Part shown: positions 9,189 through 18,948 of the stretch, piece after piece
Numbering within the stretch: the first letter of the stretch is position 1
Layout of the letters: each line of letters opens with the position of its first letter
From: Hymenobacter baengnokdamensis
GTDB taxonomy: Bacteria; Bacteroidota; Bacteroidia; Cytophagales; Hymenobacteraceae
Assembly: GCF_008728635.1 (NCBI RefSeq)
Contig: NZ_CP044285.1
Coordinates: 1,054,001 to 1,118,000, forward strand
Direction: 5' to 3'
Length of the DNA: 64,000 bases
Program-made: the position numbers and the translations under genes
Notes under the pieces: model-generated
Told to the model about the DNA's origin: nothing
What the model saw: only the letters and a program-made list of their open reading frames with translations
The model's database searches: none

Positions 9189-9489
9189 CTAATTGATAAC
9201 CATTACGTAGCCATTGACAAAGTCGTTGTCATTAATGGCGGTGTTCGAGTTATTTAACACGCCTACGCCTACCCGATAAGTACCAGGTGGCAGCCCGGTG
9301 ACCGTAGCCGCAGCAGGCACCCCGACCCGGCCAACAGCAATCCTTATAATAGAAAAGTTAAAGCCCGCAAAGTTGCTGATTGTACCGCCAGCAGCTGGCT
9401 GATAGCACATCCCAATCTGCGCTTGTAGCGGCCCACCAGTAGTCAACCCAAGTGGCGCAGTGCCTGACGCGACAACTTTTTGGCTAGTA
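9189..9489 (-). pseudogene. 3' part of fibre-like gene interrupted by IS630
   Basis: The downstream half of the gene beginning at 11111. From the insertion point it reads TSQKVVASGTAPLGLTTGG and continues to a stop at 9189 as a beta-rich domain (IRIAVGRVGVPAAATVTGLP). Removing the 1231-bp insertion and one TA rejoins it in frame with 10721-11111 to give a 229-aa protein. Confidence 0.85.
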
Positions 9490-10720
9490 CTAGTGCTGCG
9501 TCAGAGGAAATAATTAACAAACCACTGTGCTCCGGGTTAGGGGCCTTATGTCTCGTCCCCTTACTCCCTTTGCCCTCCCGGCGGCTGACCAAGCTGCCCT
9601 CGAAAATTTCACGCGCACCGGTCGTCGGCCCGTACGAGCCGTGCGCCGCGCCCAGGCGCTGCTGGCCTTGGCGACCGGTATCGGCCAGCAGGCCGCCGGC
9701 CAAGCCGTTGGCCTGAGCCGCCAGGCAGTCAGCAAGATACGCCGCCGGTACGAAGCGGCCGGGTGGCAAGTCGCCTTGGCCGAGGCCCCGCGTAGTGGTG
9801 GGCCACGCCGCTTTGATGGTCCCCAACGCGCCGCCGTCACGGCGCTAGCCTGTACACCGGCCCCGGTGGGCCATAGCCGCTGGACCCTGCGCTTGCTGGC
9901 CGATAAGGCGGTGGAACTGTGCCTGGTGGACACTATTTCCCACGAAACGGTGAGCCAGATGCTCAAAAAAACGAGCTGCACCCCCACCGCCAGCAGCACT
10001 GGTGCCTCGGGGCGATGAATGCGGCCTTCGTAGCCCGCATGGAGGACGTGCTGGCCGTCTACGAGCGGCCTCACGACCCGCTTTTCCCCGTCGTCTGCTT
10101 CGATGAGCGCCCTTGTGTGCTCCACAGCCAGCCCGTCGAACCCCTGCCCCCGGTGCCGGCCCAGCCCGCCGTAGGCGAGCAGGCCGCTAGAGCCGGGCGC
10201 CCCCGCCGCGAAAGCAGCACCTACGTGCGCCAGGGCACGGCCTGCCTGCTGGTGGCGTTTGAGCCGGGCACCGGCCAGCGCCTGGTCGAGGTCTCGGCCC
10301 GCCGGACCGGGGCCGATTACTGCCGTTTTATGCAGGCCTTGGCCGCCCACTATGCGCAGGCCGAGAAAATCGTGCTCGTGCAGGACAACCTCAACACCCA
10401 CACCGACGCCGTCTTCTACCAGCACCTGCCCGCCGCCCAGGCCCGCGCGCTGGCTGCCCGCTTCGAGGTGCACTACACCCCTAAAAATGCCTCCTGGCTT
10501 AACATGGTCGAACTTGAACTCTCGGCCATCGCCCGCCAGTGCCTGCACCAGCGCATCCCCACCCTCGACGAACTCACCGCCCACGTCGCCGCCTGCGTGG
10601 CCCAGCGCAATGCCGCCCAGGTTACCGTCCACTGGCAGTTCACCCTCGAAAAAGCCCGCGTTAAACTCGACCGCCATTACCAGAAAATTAGGGTAACTAA
10701 TTCCTCTGACTGAGCACTAG
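9490..10720 (+). mobile_element. IS630-family insertion sequence, apparently intact
   Basis: 1231 bp bounded by imperfect terminal inverted repeats (left CTAGTGCTGCGTCAGAGGAA, right-end complement CTAGTGCTCAGTCAGAGGAA) and by a TA on each side (9488-9489 and 10721-10722), the target duplication of the IS630/Tc1 group. It contains one transposase read through a -1 frameshift. It sits inside a fibre-like gene on the opposite strand. Intact ends and a clean target site point to recent insertion. Confidence 0.92.
9548..10713 (+). CDS. IS630-family DDE transposase made by -1 frameshift
   Basis: Two overlapping frames join at the heptamer A7 (9965-9971). The upstream frame ends LKKTSCTP; slipping back one base gives LKKNELHPHRQQHWCL, the usual IS630 sequence at this point. 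Total length is about 388 aa. The N-terminal half has two HTH motifs (GQQAAGQAVGLSRQAVSKI). The C-terminal half has the DDE set: Asp in VVCFDERP, Asp in VLVQDNLNTHT, Glu in SWLNMVELELS. The start at 9548 (MSRPLTPF) is preferred over 9527. It cuts and pastes its own IS at TA sites. Confidence 0.88.
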
Positions 10721-11111
10721 TAATGGTAATAAGGGCAGTTGGTCCGGCGAATACATAAGCACTAGCATTGGCCGCGATGATATTAATGAGGCCAGCAAAG
10801 CCGGTTACACTGGCCACCGTACCGGGGGCGGCCACGGTGGCCAACTGTTGCCAGTTGGGGGCCGCGTTAGTGCCGGCATTATAATAGAAGCCGGCCGGCG
10901 CGTTGGTCTGGTACACCAGCAGACCCGGTGCGGGGCTGGTGATGCTGTTGGCTGAAGCCACGCGCGGCAGCAGCACACCCTTGCTACTGCTGGCTATTTC
11001 CAGGGCAGCCGAGGCATCGGGGGCGGTAGTGCCGATGCCCACGCCTTGGGCAAAGGTGATAACTGGGGTAAGAAGTAGCGCAGCAGGTAGTAAGAGTGCT
11101 TTCATTCCCAC
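10721..11111 (-). pseudogene. 5' part of fibre-like gene interrupted by IS630
   Basis: Starts MGMKALLLPAALLLTPVITF, a signal peptide, followed by QGVGIGTTAPDASAALEI and SKGVLLPRVASANSITSP, the same opening as the secreted fibre protein at 5633-7909. The native frame runs to ALITIT at the insertion point. Translation then enters the IS and would add about 12 foreign residues before a stop. Before insertion the full protein was 229 aa. It probably was a secreted surface or fibre protein. Confidence 0.85.
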
Positions 11112-11220
11112 GAAGTTAGCAGACAGGAATACGAAGAATCCTAGCTAACTCAAAGTGCACTTCTGAGCTGGCACTTAATGCCCGTAGCCGACGACGCGAC
11201 TCACCCGCCACGCTCCGTCT

Positions 11221-11547
11221 TTATGCTACCAGAGCATGGTGAACTTGGGCTTGCCGCAATCCGGCCGTTTTCCTGGTGGCAGAAATTGAATATATATATT
11301 CATATGTATGCGTAATCAAGTGTCGGGTGCATCTCCAGGCTGCCTGGCACCAGCTCGCGGTGAATATCGGGCGAATGCCTACTAATTTGGGTGAACCCTG
11401 TTCCGTTTGGGCATAGCCCGCCTTTGTCGTGATAAAATTCCAGGGCGGGCGTGAGCCCATGAGCCTGGGGATGTTGTGGGCATTGAAAGCGGCAAACATC
11501 TCGGCGTCGGGGTGGGCAATCTGCGGCCGCCGGGGTTTGCTGGCCAA
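11221..11547 (-). other. Possible decayed coding remnant
   Basis: A 108-codon open frame whose first 60 residues (from MASKPRRPQIAHPDAEMFAA) have a protein-like composition; the rest becomes repetitive and unlikely. It lies in a 486-bp gap between the IS-disrupted gene and the GH3-like gene. I recognise no family and see no ribosome site. Treat as an unassigned remnant; otherwise this gap holds nothing identifiable. Confidence 0.25.
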
Positions 11548-11597
11548 GCTACGGCACAGTAGCCCGAAGAACAGGCTGATAGCGGACTTTACTGCCT

Positions 11598-13151
11598 TTA
11601 CTGCTGTAAGCCGCTCCCTGACGCCCCGGCAGGCATGAGCGAGAGAACTTCTTCCAGCACCTGCCGCGAGTTGGCCAGGCGCGGCACTTTGCGCTGGCCA
11701 CCCAGGCGGCCCCGGCCGCGCAGCCAGCTTTCGAAGGTGCCGGCCGGCACAAAGTGTACGCGGGGAGGCGCCAGCGCCAAATCGCGGTGGCGCTTGGCAT
11801 CATAGTCGGAGTTGAGGCGGCGCAGCTCCTCATCCAGCAGCTGCCCGAAGCGGGCGGCATCGGGGGGGGGCGGGCCGCTTAGCTCAACTGCCCACTCGTG
11901 GCCCCCGCGCGAGGTGCCGGGGCCAGCCTCAAAATACACCGGCGCGGCCGTGAAGTCGCGCACGGCGCACCCCGTAGCGTGCGCGGCCGCCGCAATGGCC
12001 GCCTCGGCATTCTCGACCACTACTTCTTCCCCAAACGCATTGAGAAAGTGCTTGGTACGGCCCGTAATGCGCACCCGGTAGGGCCGCAGCGAGGTAAAGC
12101 GCACGGTATCGCCCACCAGGTAGCGCCACAGCCCGGCGTTAGTGCTGATAACCAGTGCGTAGCTTGGTCCGATGGTCACGTCTTCGAGGGGCACCGGGCG
12201 CGGGTCGGGGCTGTCGTACTGCTCGGCCGGCAAAAACTCGTAGTAAATGCCGTGGTCGAGCAGCAGCAGCAGGTCGGGGCTGCCAGGCTCGTCCTGCAAG
12301 GCAAAGTAGCCTTCCGACGCATTGTAGATTTCGAGATAGTGCAGCTGCCCGCCCGGCACCAGCTGCTCAAACAGCCCACGGTAGGGCCCAAAGGCCACCG
12401 CGCCGTGCAGAAACAAGCTCAGGCGCGGCCACACCTCACGCAGGTCGGCAGCCCCGGCCAGGGCCAGCACGCGGCGCAACAGCACAAGCATCCAGGTGGG
12501 CACGCCGGCCAGCACGCGCACATCCTGGCGCAGCACATGCCGGGCAATGCGCTCAATCTTGTCTTCCCACTCCTCGAGCAGGGCCAGCGGTAAAGGGGGC
12601 GTGCGCAGGGTTTGGGCCCAGCCAGGCAGGCTCTGCATCACCAGGGCCGATACGTCGCCGGCCTGGGCGGCGCCCCCAAACGGGCTGGTCTCCAGGCTGC
12701 CGCCCAGACTCAGCGTTTTGCCTTGCAGCAGGCGCTGGGCGGGGTAGAGCCGGGTCGAAAGAGCCAGCATGTCGCGCCCGGCGCGGTAGTGGTTGTGGTG
12801 CAGCGCCTCGCTGGTTACGGGCAGGTACTTGCTGCGGGCGTTGGTAGTGCCGCTGCTGCGGGCTTGCCAGCGGGGGGCCGGGCCCGGCCACAGCACATCG
12901 GGCTGGCCGTGCAGCACCTTCTCGATTTCGGGGTAGAGCTGCTCGTAGGTGCTCACCGGCACGCGCTGGCCGAAGTCCTTGGCACTCAGGCTGGCCGCGT
13001 AGCCGTAGCGCTGGCCCCAGGCCGTGCCCTGCGCCCGGCCCAGCAGGTAGCGCAGCACGGCCGCCTGCCGGGCCAGCGGCTCGTGCTGCACTCGCGTCAG
13101 CCGGGGCAGGCTGCCAAGCTGAACGGCGCGGGCAAGTAGCTGGTCGAGCAC
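11598..13151 (-). CDS. GH3-family acyl-adenylate synthetase-like protein
   Basis: 517 aa, the usual length of bacterial GH3-superfamily proteins. The ATP-binding motif SSGTTNARSKYLP is at about residues 99-111. The segment YLEIYNASEGYFALQDEPG (near 275) is the second adenylation motif, and LVISTNAGLWRYLVGDTVRF (near 335) the third. Plant GH3 enzymes conjugate amino acids to carboxylic hormones through an acyl-AMP; bacterial members occur in Bacteroidota, where the substrate is generally unknown. It precedes lptB in the opposite direction of reading order (lptB is upstream on the same strand by 78 bp), so co-transcription is possible. No specific substrate can be inferred. Confidence 0.85.
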   Translation of the reverse strand: MLDQLLARAVQLGSLPRLTRVQHEPLARQAAVLRYLLGRAQGTAWGQRYGYAASLSAKDFGQRVPVSTYEQLYPEIEKVLHGQPDVLWPGPAPRWQARSSGTTNARSKYLPVTSEALHHNHYRAGRDMLALSTRLYPAQRLLQGKTLSLGGSLETSPFGGAAQAGDVSALVMQSLPGWAQTLRTPPLPLALLEEWEDKIERIARHVLRQDVRVLAGVPTWMLVLLRRVLALAGAADLREVWPRLSLFLHGAVAFGPYRGLFEQLVPGGQLHYLEIYNASEGYFALQDEPGSPDLLLLLDHGIYYEFLPAEQYDSPDPRPVPLEDVTIGPSYALVISTNAGLWRYLVGDTVRFTSLRPYRVRITGRTKHFLNAFGEEVVVENAEAAIAAAAHATGCAVRDFTAAPVYFEAGPGTSRGGHEWAVELSGPPPPDAARFGQLLDEELRRLNSDYDAKRHRDLALAPPRVHFVPAGTFESWLRGRGRLGGQRKVPRLANSRQVLEEVLSLMPAGASGSGLQQ

Positions 13152-13229
13152 TTCTTACTAGATTATAATTAAGGAAAAAACGGTGATTCTAACGAGCGCT
13201 TTAGTTTCCCCCGTCACTTTCCTGCTCCC

Positions 13230-13982
13230 TTATTCAAATGTCTTGCGCTTTTTCAGCTCAAAGTCGCGGCCCAGGTATACGCGGCGCACGGTTTCGTCGG
13301 CGGCCAGCTCCTCGGCGGTACCGGCTTTCAGCAGCTTGCCCTCGAAAAGCAGGTAAGCGCGGTCTACGATTTCGAGGGTCTTATGCACATCGTGGTCGGT
13401 AATGAGTACGCCGATATTCTGGTTTTTAAGCCGGGCCACGATGCCCTGAATTTCTTCGGTGGCAATAGGGTCTACCCCCGCAAAGGGCTCGTCGAGCAGT
13501 ACAAACTTGGGGCTCACGGCCAGCGCGCGGGCTATCTCGGTGCGGCGGCGCTCGCCGCCGCTCAGCACCTTGCCCAGGTTTTTGCGCACGTGGCTCAGGC
13601 TAAACTCTTCGAGCAGCTGCTCCACCTTGTTGCGCTGGGCGGCCTTGGGCATATCCGTCATTTCGAGCACCGAGAGAATATTCTCCTCCACGCTCAGGTC
13701 GCGGAATACGCTGGCTTCCTGGGCCAGGTAGCCCATGCCGCGCCGGGCCCGCTGGTAAATGGGCAGGCGGGTTACCTCCTCATCGTCGAGAAAGATGCGG
13801 CCGCCATTGGGCTTTACCATGCCCACCATCATGTAAAAGCAGGTGGTTTTGCCCGCGCCGTTGGGGCCCAGCAGCCCCACTATTTCGCCCTGCTCCACGG
13901 TGAGCGACATGTCATTGACGACAGTGCGGGCTTTATATTGCTTGACGAGGTGCTCGGCGCGAAGAATCATAGGCTGGGACAA
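13230..13982 (-). CDS. lptB: LPS export ABC transporter ATP-binding protein LptB
   Basis: 250 aa. Walker [10 protein letters not shown] near residue 39, ABC signature [15 protein letters not shown] near 140, Walker [14 protein letters not shown] with the catalytic Glu, and the H-loop [12 protein letters not shown]. The sequence [13 protein letters not shown] is typical of LptB. Family knowledge: LptB powers the LptFG inner-membrane complex that extracts lipopolysaccharide for transport to the outer membrane. The partner genes lptF/lptG are not in this window. The start at 13982 ([16 protein letters not shown]) is the only reasonable one. Confidence 0.93.
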   Translation of the reverse strand: MSQPMILRAEHLVKQYKARTVVNDMSLTVEQGEIVGLLGPNGAGKTTCFYMMVGMVKPNGGRIFLDDEEVTRLPIYQRARRGMGYLAQEASVFRDLSVEENILSVLEMTDMPKAAQRNKVEQLLEEFSLSHVRKNLGKVLSGGERRRTEIARALAVSPKFVLLDEPFAGVDPIATEEIQGIVARLKNQNIGVLITDHDVHKTLEIVDRAYLLFEGKLLKAGTAEELAADETVRRVYLGRDFELKKRKTFE

Positions 13983-14187
13983 AGGTAAAACGGCCGGGGC
14001 CAGCCGGCAGCGGTTTGGCTACTAGCGCCGTGGGCAGGTAAAAATTGCCCTTATCGGGCAAGGTTACCCGCCCGGCTGGCCGGCTTCCATTTTCAGTCTC
14101 ACTCTCTTCCTAGCTTTGCGCGGGTCGGGCTCCCGCATAAGCGGCAAAGCCCGCGCCCGCTTAAAAACAGTAGAAATAATCTCTATA

Positions 14188-14690
14188 ATGACCCCTGACG
14201 CTCAGAAGCAACAGTTTTTTCACGAAATCATGGTGCGGTTGCAGGCGCAGGGCTTGCGTGTGGCGCGCCTGGACCCGACCCGTCCCTGGGGGGCTTCTTC
14301 GTACTCGATGAAAGCCAGGCGCAGCAGTTTGCCGATAGCTATTTCAATGGTCTGGACGTGGCGAAGCTGCGGATTTCGGGCCAGCTTAGCCCCAAGGTGC
14401 TGCTCGTGGCGCCGCACCAGCGCCTGAGCTGGCAGTACCATCACCGCCGCGCCGAAATCTGGCAGGTGGTGGAAGGGCCGGTGGGCGTGGCCATCAGCGA
14501 TACCGACGAGCAGACGGAAGTGAAATCGTACCAGCCCGGCGAGCGCGTTATTTTGAAGCAGGGCGAGCGCCACCGCCTGGTGGGCCTGGCGGGCTGGGGC
14601 GTAATTGCCGAAATCTGGCAGCACACCGACGCCACCCGGCCGTCGGATGAGGATGACATTGTGCGCGTGCAGGACGACTTCGGCCGCTAG
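14188..14690 (+). pseudogene. Cupin (mannose-6-phosphate isomerase type II-like), frameshifted in a G run
   Basis: From ATG 14188 the frame reads MTPDAQKQQFFHEIMVRLQA to RLDPTRPWG, then hits a G6 run (14288-14293). One more G is needed to continue as GFFVLDESQAQQFADSYFN and on to the cupin core SWQYHHRRAEIWQVVEGPVG and the stop at 14690 (about 167 aa if restored). The His/Glu metal-binding cupin signature is intact. The single-base lesion in a homopolymer is either a sequencing error, a recent mutation, or a switch. Known relatives handle sugar phosphates; the exact reaction here is unknown. Confidence 0.75.
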
Positions 14691-14810
14691 GCGTGGCCGC
14701 CGGAAGCGCGACGCCGCAAACTGCCGGCCCGTTGGTGCTGTTACTGAGGCCACCGCGCCCGACCTTTGCGGCTTCGTACTTTCTTGCCGGCCCGCGGGCG
14801 GCTGCTGTTT

Positions 14811-17003
14811 ATGGTAGAATTTGTTTTTCGCCGCGCTGCGGCCGGGCGGCTGGGCTGGCTGCTGGCGCTGGTGCTGCTGTGCGCCCAGGTGGCGCAGGCC
14901 CAGATTGAGCGGCCCGTATCCTGGAAGTTTGCCGCTTCGCCAGCCGATAAAACCGGCTTAGTCACCTTTACAGCCACGGCTACCATTGCCGGTAACTGGC
15001 ACATCTACTCGCAGTTTATCGAGGAAGGTGGGCCCGAGCCCACGAGCTTTAAGTTTACGCCTTCGGCCGACTACGAGCTGGTGGGCAAGGTAGCGGAAAG
15101 CCCCGAGCCGGTGAAGGCATTTGAAAAGGCGTTTAACATGAACATCGCCTACTTCCCCAAGCGGGCCGTGTTCAGCCAGAAGATTCGCCTCAAAGCCGCC
15201 AAAACAACCGTGAAGGGCACCGTCACCTTCATGGTGTGCAACGATGAGAAGTGCCTGCCGCCCGACGACCTTGACTTCAGCGTGGCCGTGAAAGGAGCCG
15301 CCGCGCCGGCTGCGGCCCAGCCCGCTCTGCCGCCCGCGTCGGCCGTCAAAACGACCCCAAAAGCGGCTTCTGCTCCCCTGGCTACGCCTGCCCCTGTCGC
15401 CACGAAGCCAGCCGATACGGTCGCCTTCCGGCCCGACGCTGGCCCGGCGCCGACACTAGCCCCCGCCGCGGCGGCCGACTCGGCAGTAGCGGCCAGTAAG
15501 CCGGCCGTGGCCGCGGCCACGGCACAGGCAGTATCCGCACCGGCGACTGCGCAGTCGCTGTGGGCTATTTTTTTGGCGGGCTTTGTGGGCGGGCTGGCCG
15601 CGCTACTCATGCCGTGCATCTTCCCGCTGCTGCCGTTCACGGTCAGCTACTTCACCAAGGGTGAGTATTCGAAGGCCGGCTCGGTAGGCCGGGCGGCGTT
15701 TTATGGCCTGAGTATCATCGTTATCTACGTGGCGCTGGGCTTGCTGGTAACCGTCGTGTTCGGGGCCGATGCGCTCAACAACCTGGCCACCAACGGGGTT
15801 TTTAATCTGGTGTTTTTCGCCTTGCTGGTGGTGTTCGCGGCTTCATTTCTAGGCGCGTTCGAGCTGACCTTGCCCAATTCCTGGATTGCCAAAACCGACA
15901 CCCAGGCCGACAAGGGCGGCCTGGCGGGCATCTTCTTCATGGCGGCTACGCTGGCGCTGGTGTCGTTTTCGTGCACCGGGCCCATCATCGGCACCTTGCT
16001 GGTGCAGGCGGCCAGCACGGGGCATTTGCTGTCGCCGGCACTAGGTATGTTTGGCTTCTCGCTGGCGCTGGCGCTGCCCTTCACGGTGTTTGCCGCGTTT
16101 CCGGCGCTGCTCAAATCTTTGCCCAAGTCGGGCGGCTGGCTAAACTCGGTGAAGGTGGTGCTGGGCTTCCTGGAGCTGGCGCTGGCCCTGAAATTCCTTT
16201 CCAACGTGGACCTGGCTTACCACTGGCAGTGGTTCGACCGTGAGGTCTTTCTCTCGCTCTGGGTTATCATCTTCACACTGCTGGGCTTCTACCTGCTGGG
16301 TAAAATCCGGTTCTCGCACGATAGCCCGCTGGAATATGTGTCGCTGCCCCGGCTGTTTCTGGCCATTATCGTGCTGGCCTTCACCACCTACCTGGTGCCG
16401 GGCCTGTGGGGCGCACCGCTGCAAGCCGTGTCGGGCTTCCTGCCCCCGCAGCACACCCAGGATTTTGACCTCTACACGCCTACCCTGGGCGGTGGCGCAG
16501 GTCCGGCCGCCGCGCCCCACGCGCAGCACAAGTACGGCAACCTGTTTCGCGCGCCGCTGGGCCTCGATGCGTACTTCGACTACGATGAGGCCCGCGCCTA
16601 TGCTCAGAAAGTTAACAAGCCGATACTCATCGACTTCACCGGCAACGCCTGCGTCAACTGCCGCAAGATGGAAGCCACCGTGTGGCCCGACCCGCGCGTG
16701 CTCCAGCGCCTACGCAACGACTTCGTGCTGGTGCAGCTTTACGTAGACGACAAAACCGAGCTGCCCGCCAACGAGCAGGTAGAGTCGAAAGTGCAGGGTG
16801 GCAAAACCATTCGCACCATCGGCAACAAGTGGAGCGAGTTCCAGGCCAGCCGCTACAATGCCAACTCGCAGCCCTTCTACGTGCAGCTTGACCCCGCTAC
16901 CGAGCGCGTGCTGGCTACCCCGCAGGGCGCCAACTACGACCCCGACAACTTCGTGCGCTTCCTCGATGCCGGCCTCGCGGCCCTGCGCGCCGGCCATCAC
17001 TAG
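14811..17003 (+). CDS. dsbD: DsbD-like transmembrane thiol:disulfide interchange protein
   Basis: 730 aa from ATG 14811, chosen because it yields a signal peptide ending AQVAQA. Residues ~25-160 form the periplasmic DsbD-alpha-like domain with CNDEKCLPP. A Pro/Ala-rich linker (~165-250) follows. The membrane domain then has eight or so helices, with MPCIFPLLPFTVSYF and FSCTGPIIGT giving the two core cysteines. The C-terminal ~150 residues form a thioredoxin-like domain with DFTGNACVNCRKME (CxxC). The enzyme moves electrons from cytoplasmic thioredoxin to periplasmic proteins. The DoxX gene begins 2 bp after it. Confidence 0.9.
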   Translation: MVEFVFRRAAAGRLGWLLALVLLCAQVAQAQIERPVSWKFAASPADKTGLVTFTATATIAGNWHIYSQFIEEGGPEPTSFKFTPSADYELVGKVAESPEPVKAFEKAFNMNIAYFPKRAVFSQKIRLKAAKTTVKGTVTFMVCNDEKCLPPDDLDFSVAVKGAAAPAAAQPALPPASAVKTTPKAASAPLATPAPVATKPADTVAFRPDAGPAPTLAPAAAADSAVAASKPAVAAATAQAVSAPATAQSLWAIFLAGFVGGLAALLMPCIFPLLPFTVSYFTKGEYSKAGSVGRAAFYGLSIIVIYVALGLLVTVVFGADALNNLATNGVFNLVFFALLVVFAASFLGAFELTLPNSWIAKTDTQADKGGLAGIFFMAATLALVSFSCTGPIIGTLLVQAASTGHLLSPALGMFGFSLALALPFTVFAAFPALLKSLPKSGGWLNSVKVVLGFLELALALKFLSNVDLAYHWQWFDREVFLSLWVIIFTLLGFYLLGKIRFSHDSPLEYVSLPRLFLAIIVLAFTTYLVPGLWGAPLQAVSGFLPPQHTQDFDLYTPTLGGGAGPAAAPHAQHKYGNLFRAPLGLDAYFDYDEARAYAQKVNKPILIDFTGNACVNCRKMEATVWPDPRVLQRLRNDFVLVQLYVDDKTELPANEQVESKVQGGKTIRTIGNKWSEFQASRYNANSQPFYVQLDPATERVLATPQGANYDPDNFVRFLDAGLAALRAGHH

Positions 17004-17004
17004 C

Positions 17005-17403
17005 ATGGCAGCGGTGAGGGAGCCCGCCGGCCGGCGCTGGCTGCGCTACGGCTTGGCCCTATTGTTTGTGGGTGCGGGCCTGCTGCACTTCATCCGGCCC
17101 GAAACCTACCTGCGCATTATGCCGCCGGCCCTGCCCGCGCCCCGGCTGCTGGTGCTGCTCAGCGGCGCGGCCGAGGTAACCGGCGGTCTGGGCTTGCTGC
17201 TGCCCGCCACCCGTCGCTGGGCCGCGTGGGGCCTGCTGGCGCTGCTGGTAGCCGTATTGCCGGCTAATGTGTACATGTTACAAATATGCGAAAAATTGCA
17301 TATTCCGGCCTGGGTAGCGTGGGCTCGCCTGCCACTGCAGCCACTGCTGATGTGGGCCGTGTGGCGGATTACTCTGGGACGACCTGTAGCCCGGATTTTA
17401 TAG
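17005..17403 (+). CDS. DoxX-like membrane protein
   Basis: 132 aa, start at ATG 17005 one base after the dsbD-like stop. Four hydrophobic helices are visible, with FVGAGLLHFIRPETYLRIMP near the N-terminus and LSGAAEVTGGLGLLLPATRR in the second helix, the pattern of the DoxX/MauE-related family. These small inner-membrane proteins often accompany redox or thiol metabolism genes, which fits the neighbour. The actual reaction is not known. A longer open frame starting at 16798 overlaps dsbD and was not used. Confidence 0.8.
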   Translation: MAAVREPAGRRWLRYGLALLFVGAGLLHFIRPETYLRIMPPALPAPRLLVLLSGAAEVTGGLGLLLPATRRWAAWGLLALLVAVLPANVYMLQICEKLHIPAWVAWARLPLQPLLMWAVWRITLGRPVARIL

Positions 17404-17476
17404 TCCGCGCTCGACCTGCTTCTGTACAGACTACAAAGTCCGCCCTCCTTCGCTTTAGCTACTACTTTCGCCGCCT

Positions 17477-18877
17477 ATGTCGCAACCTTCTTTACAGCGC
17501 CGTTTGGGTCTGGTGCAAGCCACGGCCCTCAATATGATTGATATGGTGGGCATCGGGCCGTTCGTGACCCTGCCGCTGGTGATGGGTTTCATGGGCCCCA
17601 ACTTCCTGCTGGCCTGGCTGGCAGGCGCGGCGCTGGCCGCCGTCGATGGCCTCATCTGGAGCGAGCTGGGCGCGGCCTACCCCGAGGCGGGCGGCTCGTA
17701 CCGCTTCCTCAAGCTGGCCTACGGCGAGCAGAAGTGGGGGCGCTACATGTCGTTTCTCTACGTCTGGCAAACGCTTATTCAGTCGCCACTGGTGCTGGCG
17801 TCGGGGGCCATTGGCTTTGCCCAATACTTCAGCTACCTCGTGCCGCTGCCGCTGTGGTGGCAGCCCAAGCTGGTGGCCGGCTCGGTCGTGTTGTTGCTGA
17901 TTGCGCTGCTCTACCGCCGTATTGAGGATATTGGCAAGCTGGGCGTGGCGCTGTGGGTGGGCGTGCTGGGCCTCATGGGCTGGCTAATTTTCGGCGGCCT
18001 CACCCACGCCAACCACCCGGTGGCCTGGCTGCCGGCCGGCGGCGTGGGCAAGCTGCCGGGGCTGCTTATTTCGGTGGCAATGGGCCAGGCGGCCGTTAAA
18101 ACCGTGTATTCGTACCTTGGTTACTACAATGTGTGCCACCTCGGGGCCGAAATTAAAGGTCCCGAAAAGGTCATCCCGCGCAGTATTTTCCTGAGTATTC
18201 TGGGCATCGCAGCGCTGTATCTACTGCTCAACTGGAGCGTGGGTACCGTTATTCCGTGGCAGGAAGTACAGACCTGGCAGGCCGGGGCGGGCGACAAGTC
18301 ACAGTTCATTATCAGCGTGTTTATGGAGCGGCTCTACGGGCCGGCCGCGGCGCAGGCGGCCACGGCGCTGGTGCTGCTGGTGGCGTTTGCCTCACTGTTT
18401 GCGGTGCTGCTGGGCTATTCGCGCATCCCCTACGCAGCAGCGGCCGATGGCGAGTTTCTGCCGGTTTTTGGTAAGCTGCATCCTACCAAGCAGTTTCCCT
18501 ACGTGTCGCTGCTACTGCTGGGCGGCGTGGGCTTCGTATTCAGCCTGCTGTTCCGGCTGGGCGAGGTGATTTCGGCCATCCTGGCCATGCGTATTCTGGT
18601 GCAGTTTGTGGGGCAGGCGGTGGGGCTGGTGCTGCTGCGCCGTCGGCGTGGCACGGCGTCGCTGCCTTTCAAAATGCCGCTCTATCCCTTGCCCGTCATC
18701 GTCGTTATCCTGGTGTGGCTGACGGTGTTCGTGGGTATTGCGCCGGCCGAGGTAAGCTGGGGCGGGGTGCATTTCAAGCTGTATTTTCAGCTGGCTGCCG
18801 TGGGCATGATGGCGCTGGGGAGTATAGCCTTTTTGCTATGGAGCCGGCAGGCTGGGAAGTGGCCATATGCGCGGTAA
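17477..18877 (+). CDS. Amino acid permease, APC superfamily
   Basis: 466 aa with about 12 hydrophobic segments. It opens LGLVQATALNMIDMVGIGPF, matching the glycine-rich helix-1 signature (unwound substrate site) of APC transporters. GLIWSELGAAYPEAGGSYRF corresponds to the conserved helix-2/3 region. It would be a proton- or sodium-coupled amino acid importer or antiporter in the inner membrane; the substrate cannot be told. A strong terminator follows at 18887-18932. Confidence 0.88.
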   Translation: MSQPSLQRRLGLVQATALNMIDMVGIGPFVTLPLVMGFMGPNFLLAWLAGAALAAVDGLIWSELGAAYPEAGGSYRFLKLAYGEQKWGRYMSFLYVWQTLIQSPLVLASGAIGFAQYFSYLVPLPLWWQPKLVAGSVVLLLIALLYRRIEDIGKLGVALWVGVLGLMGWLIFGGLTHANHPVAWLPAGGVGKLPGLLISVAMGQAAVKTVYSYLGYYNVCHLGAEIKGPEKVIPRSIFLSILGIAALYLLLNWSVGTVIPWQEVQTWQAGAGDKSQFIISVFMERLYGPAAAQAATALVLLVAFASLFAVLLGYSRIPYAAAADGEFLPVFGKLHPTKQFPYVSLLLLGGVGFVFSLLFRLGEVISAILAMRILVQFVGQAVGLVLLRRRRGTASLPFKMPLYPLPVIVVILVWLTVFVGIAPAEVSWGGVHFKLYFQLAAVGMMALGSIAFLLWSRQAGKWPYAR

Positions 18878-18886
18878 GCTAACCCT

Positions 18887-18932
18887 AAAAAAGAACGTCC
18901 TGTTGACGAAGAAACCAAGACGTTCTTTTTTT
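18887..18932. terminator. Bidirectional intrinsic terminator
   Basis: AAAAAAGAACGTC and GACGTTCTTTTTT flank a 20-base loop, with A run before and T run after. It lies between two convergent genes (permease rightward, GNAT leftward), so it can stop both transcripts. Confidence 0.85.
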
Positions 18933-18948
18933 ATTCCCGATAGCCTGA

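Noticed and set aside
9514-10677. A 387-codon minus-strand frame across the IS630 element
   Set aside because: It lies opposite the transposase, whose DDE residues and terminal repeats are clear. No family features are seen in the minus-strand frame.
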